Assembly (NCBI GenBank): GCA_024734555.1
Contig: JANPWX010020199.1
Coordinates: 62,001-126,000 of the forward strand
Reading direction: 5' to 3'
DNA: 64,000 nucleotides
DNA from: Trochalopteron elliotii
Taxonomy: Eukaryota; Chordata; Aves; Passeriformes; Leiothrichidae
Part shown: positions 62,641-64,000 of the stretch, piece by piece
How positions within the stretch are numbered: position 1 is the first letter of the stretch
Layout of the letters: each line of letters opens with the position of its first letter
Translations under genes and position numbers: made by a program
The notes under the pieces: generated by a model
Seen by the model: only the letters and a program-made list of their open reading frames with translations
What the model was told of the DNA's origin: nothing
Databases searched by the model: none

Positions 62641-64000
62641 AGACCTCTAGCATCAGCGAGCACTTTATGATTTTCTTTTAAACCTGCATGCTATCTTTTT
62701 CTAAGAATTTCTTTAAAGAGCACATTAACAAGTACTCAACTCTGTTTAGTGGATAGAAGGCAAATTCCTTTTGCCATGTATGTATGTGTGTGACTGTAAG
62801 TGTAATCTGCGAGTGTCAGATTCCATGTTCTGAAAAAGATAAAAGGTTCTAGATCTCTTGCTGTGCTAGACACACTGGCCCATGGGAAGAGGAAACATTT
62901 CCCATGAGATATTCACATGTACAAGTCTGTTCAGCAGGTTTGTTTTACACTCAAAAAACACAATCTGTGTCTTCTTCAGCTAGATTGGAACAATGTTTAC
63001 CTGGAGCGAGGTGGTGAAGACAGAGAAGCCAAAGTTGCGAATATATTCCAAACTCAGATGATTGCCTTCAGAGTAGCTGATGAATTGAGACTGAGGAATA
63101 TGCAAAGGTTTTGTTTAGAGGAGAACGCTTCCAAACTGTCATTCTCAAGTAAAATTCCTTTTATCAGTCATGTTAGTGGAGGACCATATGATGTGGTCTG
63201 CTTCACAGGCAGGAATAAAATAAGACTGTCAAACATTTACACAAAGGGCACTTCTTAGACATGATGGGTCCAGAAAGTCCATCTGTTTCACAATTCAAAA
63301 GGCTGAGGTGCTTGGAAGTACAGCACAGAAAAATCTTGTGGTTTAAGGACAGCAACAGTACTGACTGTCCCTAAGAAATAAGGTAAAAATGGATAAATAG
63401 CATTTCTGCCTTCAGAAGAAAGCTGTGGTGTTTTTTTGCATAGACTCAGACTGCAATTAATTTCCTCAGACAGAGATCCAAGAAACAAAGCAGGCTGATA
63501 AGAAAGTTTCAAATGATAGAGCAAGAACTGGGTCTCCCATCCTGTAAAATATGCAGGCTTTGAAGAGAAGGAAAAAAAAAAGCCAGACCAACAAATATGT
63601 GCTTGCATTTAACCCTAGAGGTTAGAGAAGACTCTAATAGGGACATTTCAGTGCTATGTTTTTGGTTTGGGGATGCTTTTTTTCCTAGTTTGATTGGGTT
63701 CTTTAATAGAAAAAAAGATACAGCAATACAGAATATATGGGGTTTACTAGCATTGCATACAAATAGTCAGGGAGTTTCTGCTTTCAAACTGGTATGGAAC
63801 TTTCATGGAACTGGTATGGCATTCATGGAACTCCGCTGCTCCATCTAGACGTACTCATAGGATTGCTCCATCTTTAATGTATGCTGCTGCATAAAAGTAG
63901 AATAATCTCTTAACAAAAGATGATTTGGGCATGGTGTGGAAGACAGTCTTACTCTAATTGGGTGGGGTAGATAATTGACCTTATGTACCCACATTTCCCA
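62641..64000. other. AT-rich noncoding DNA, mostly unannotated
   Basis: A 113-codon plus-strand frame at 62917-63258 and a 106-codon minus-strand frame at 63288-63608 are long for this composition but show no domain, signal peptide or familiar motif. An imperfect 20-22 bp tandem pair (ACTGGTATGG...TCATGGA) sits at 63788-63829. Nothing else recognised. Confidence 0.55.

Noticed and set aside
62917..63258. 113-codon plus-strand ORF
   Set aside because: Long for this region, but no domain, signal or splice context was recognised, so it is not called as a gene.
1..64000. CRISPR arrays, operons, rRNA or tRNA genes, defence or biosynthetic systems
   Set aside because: The window is avian nuclear DNA. 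No regularly spaced direct repeats, cloverleaf-like sequences or clustered coding frames were seen.

Overview
The window looks like intergenic or deep-intronic DNA from a bird. It is AT-rich, has no confidently coding host exon, and its recognisable content is mostly decayed transposable elements. The organism call rests on several CR1 LINE fragments with the avian CR1 3' end (ATTCTATG-type terminal repeats and the 'agaatggtttgggttgga'-like antisense motif) and on LTRs of a family common in bird genomes, starting TGTCCTGG and ending in a (C/T)TAAAC...ACA tail. The species cannot be read from this sequence.

Layout. 1-15 kb: unannotated AT-rich DNA. 15.0-17.5 kb: a stop-ridden endogenous retrovirus pol relic on the plus strand (protease, reverse transcriptase, RNase H, start of integrase), with a possible LTR remnant near 17.7-18.0 kb. 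18.4-21 kb: two CR1 fragments and a perfect 65-bp tandem duplication. 27.2-27.4 kb: a speculative two-exon small ORF for a 46-residue single-pass membrane peptide. 29.0-29.9 kb: a perfect 162-bp inverted repeat running into a 258-base N gap, followed by a (AAGG)n(AAAG)n array. 38.7-41.7 kb: two LINE relics in opposite orientations, an internally deleted CR1 on the minus strand and an older CR1-like element on the plus strand. 45.8, 51.1, 57.2 and 57.6 kb: further CR1 fragments. 50.1 kb: a solo LTR with a probable 5-bp target duplication. 58.6-59.5 kb: a related, internally collapsed ERVL-like provirus. 60.6-60.9 kb: a 230-bp G/T-only-like tract with a canonical G-quadruplex motif. 62.6 kb: a near-perfect 21-bp-arm hairpin.

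No set of genes works together here and no novel multi-gene system was found. The items most worth checking are the inverted repeat at the gap (assembly fold-back or real palindrome), the candidate micropeptide, the nested deletion history of the retroelements, and the G-quadruplex tract. Most open reading frames over 60 codons are short, lack recognisable domains, and look like chance; those that match something are pieces of the retroelements.
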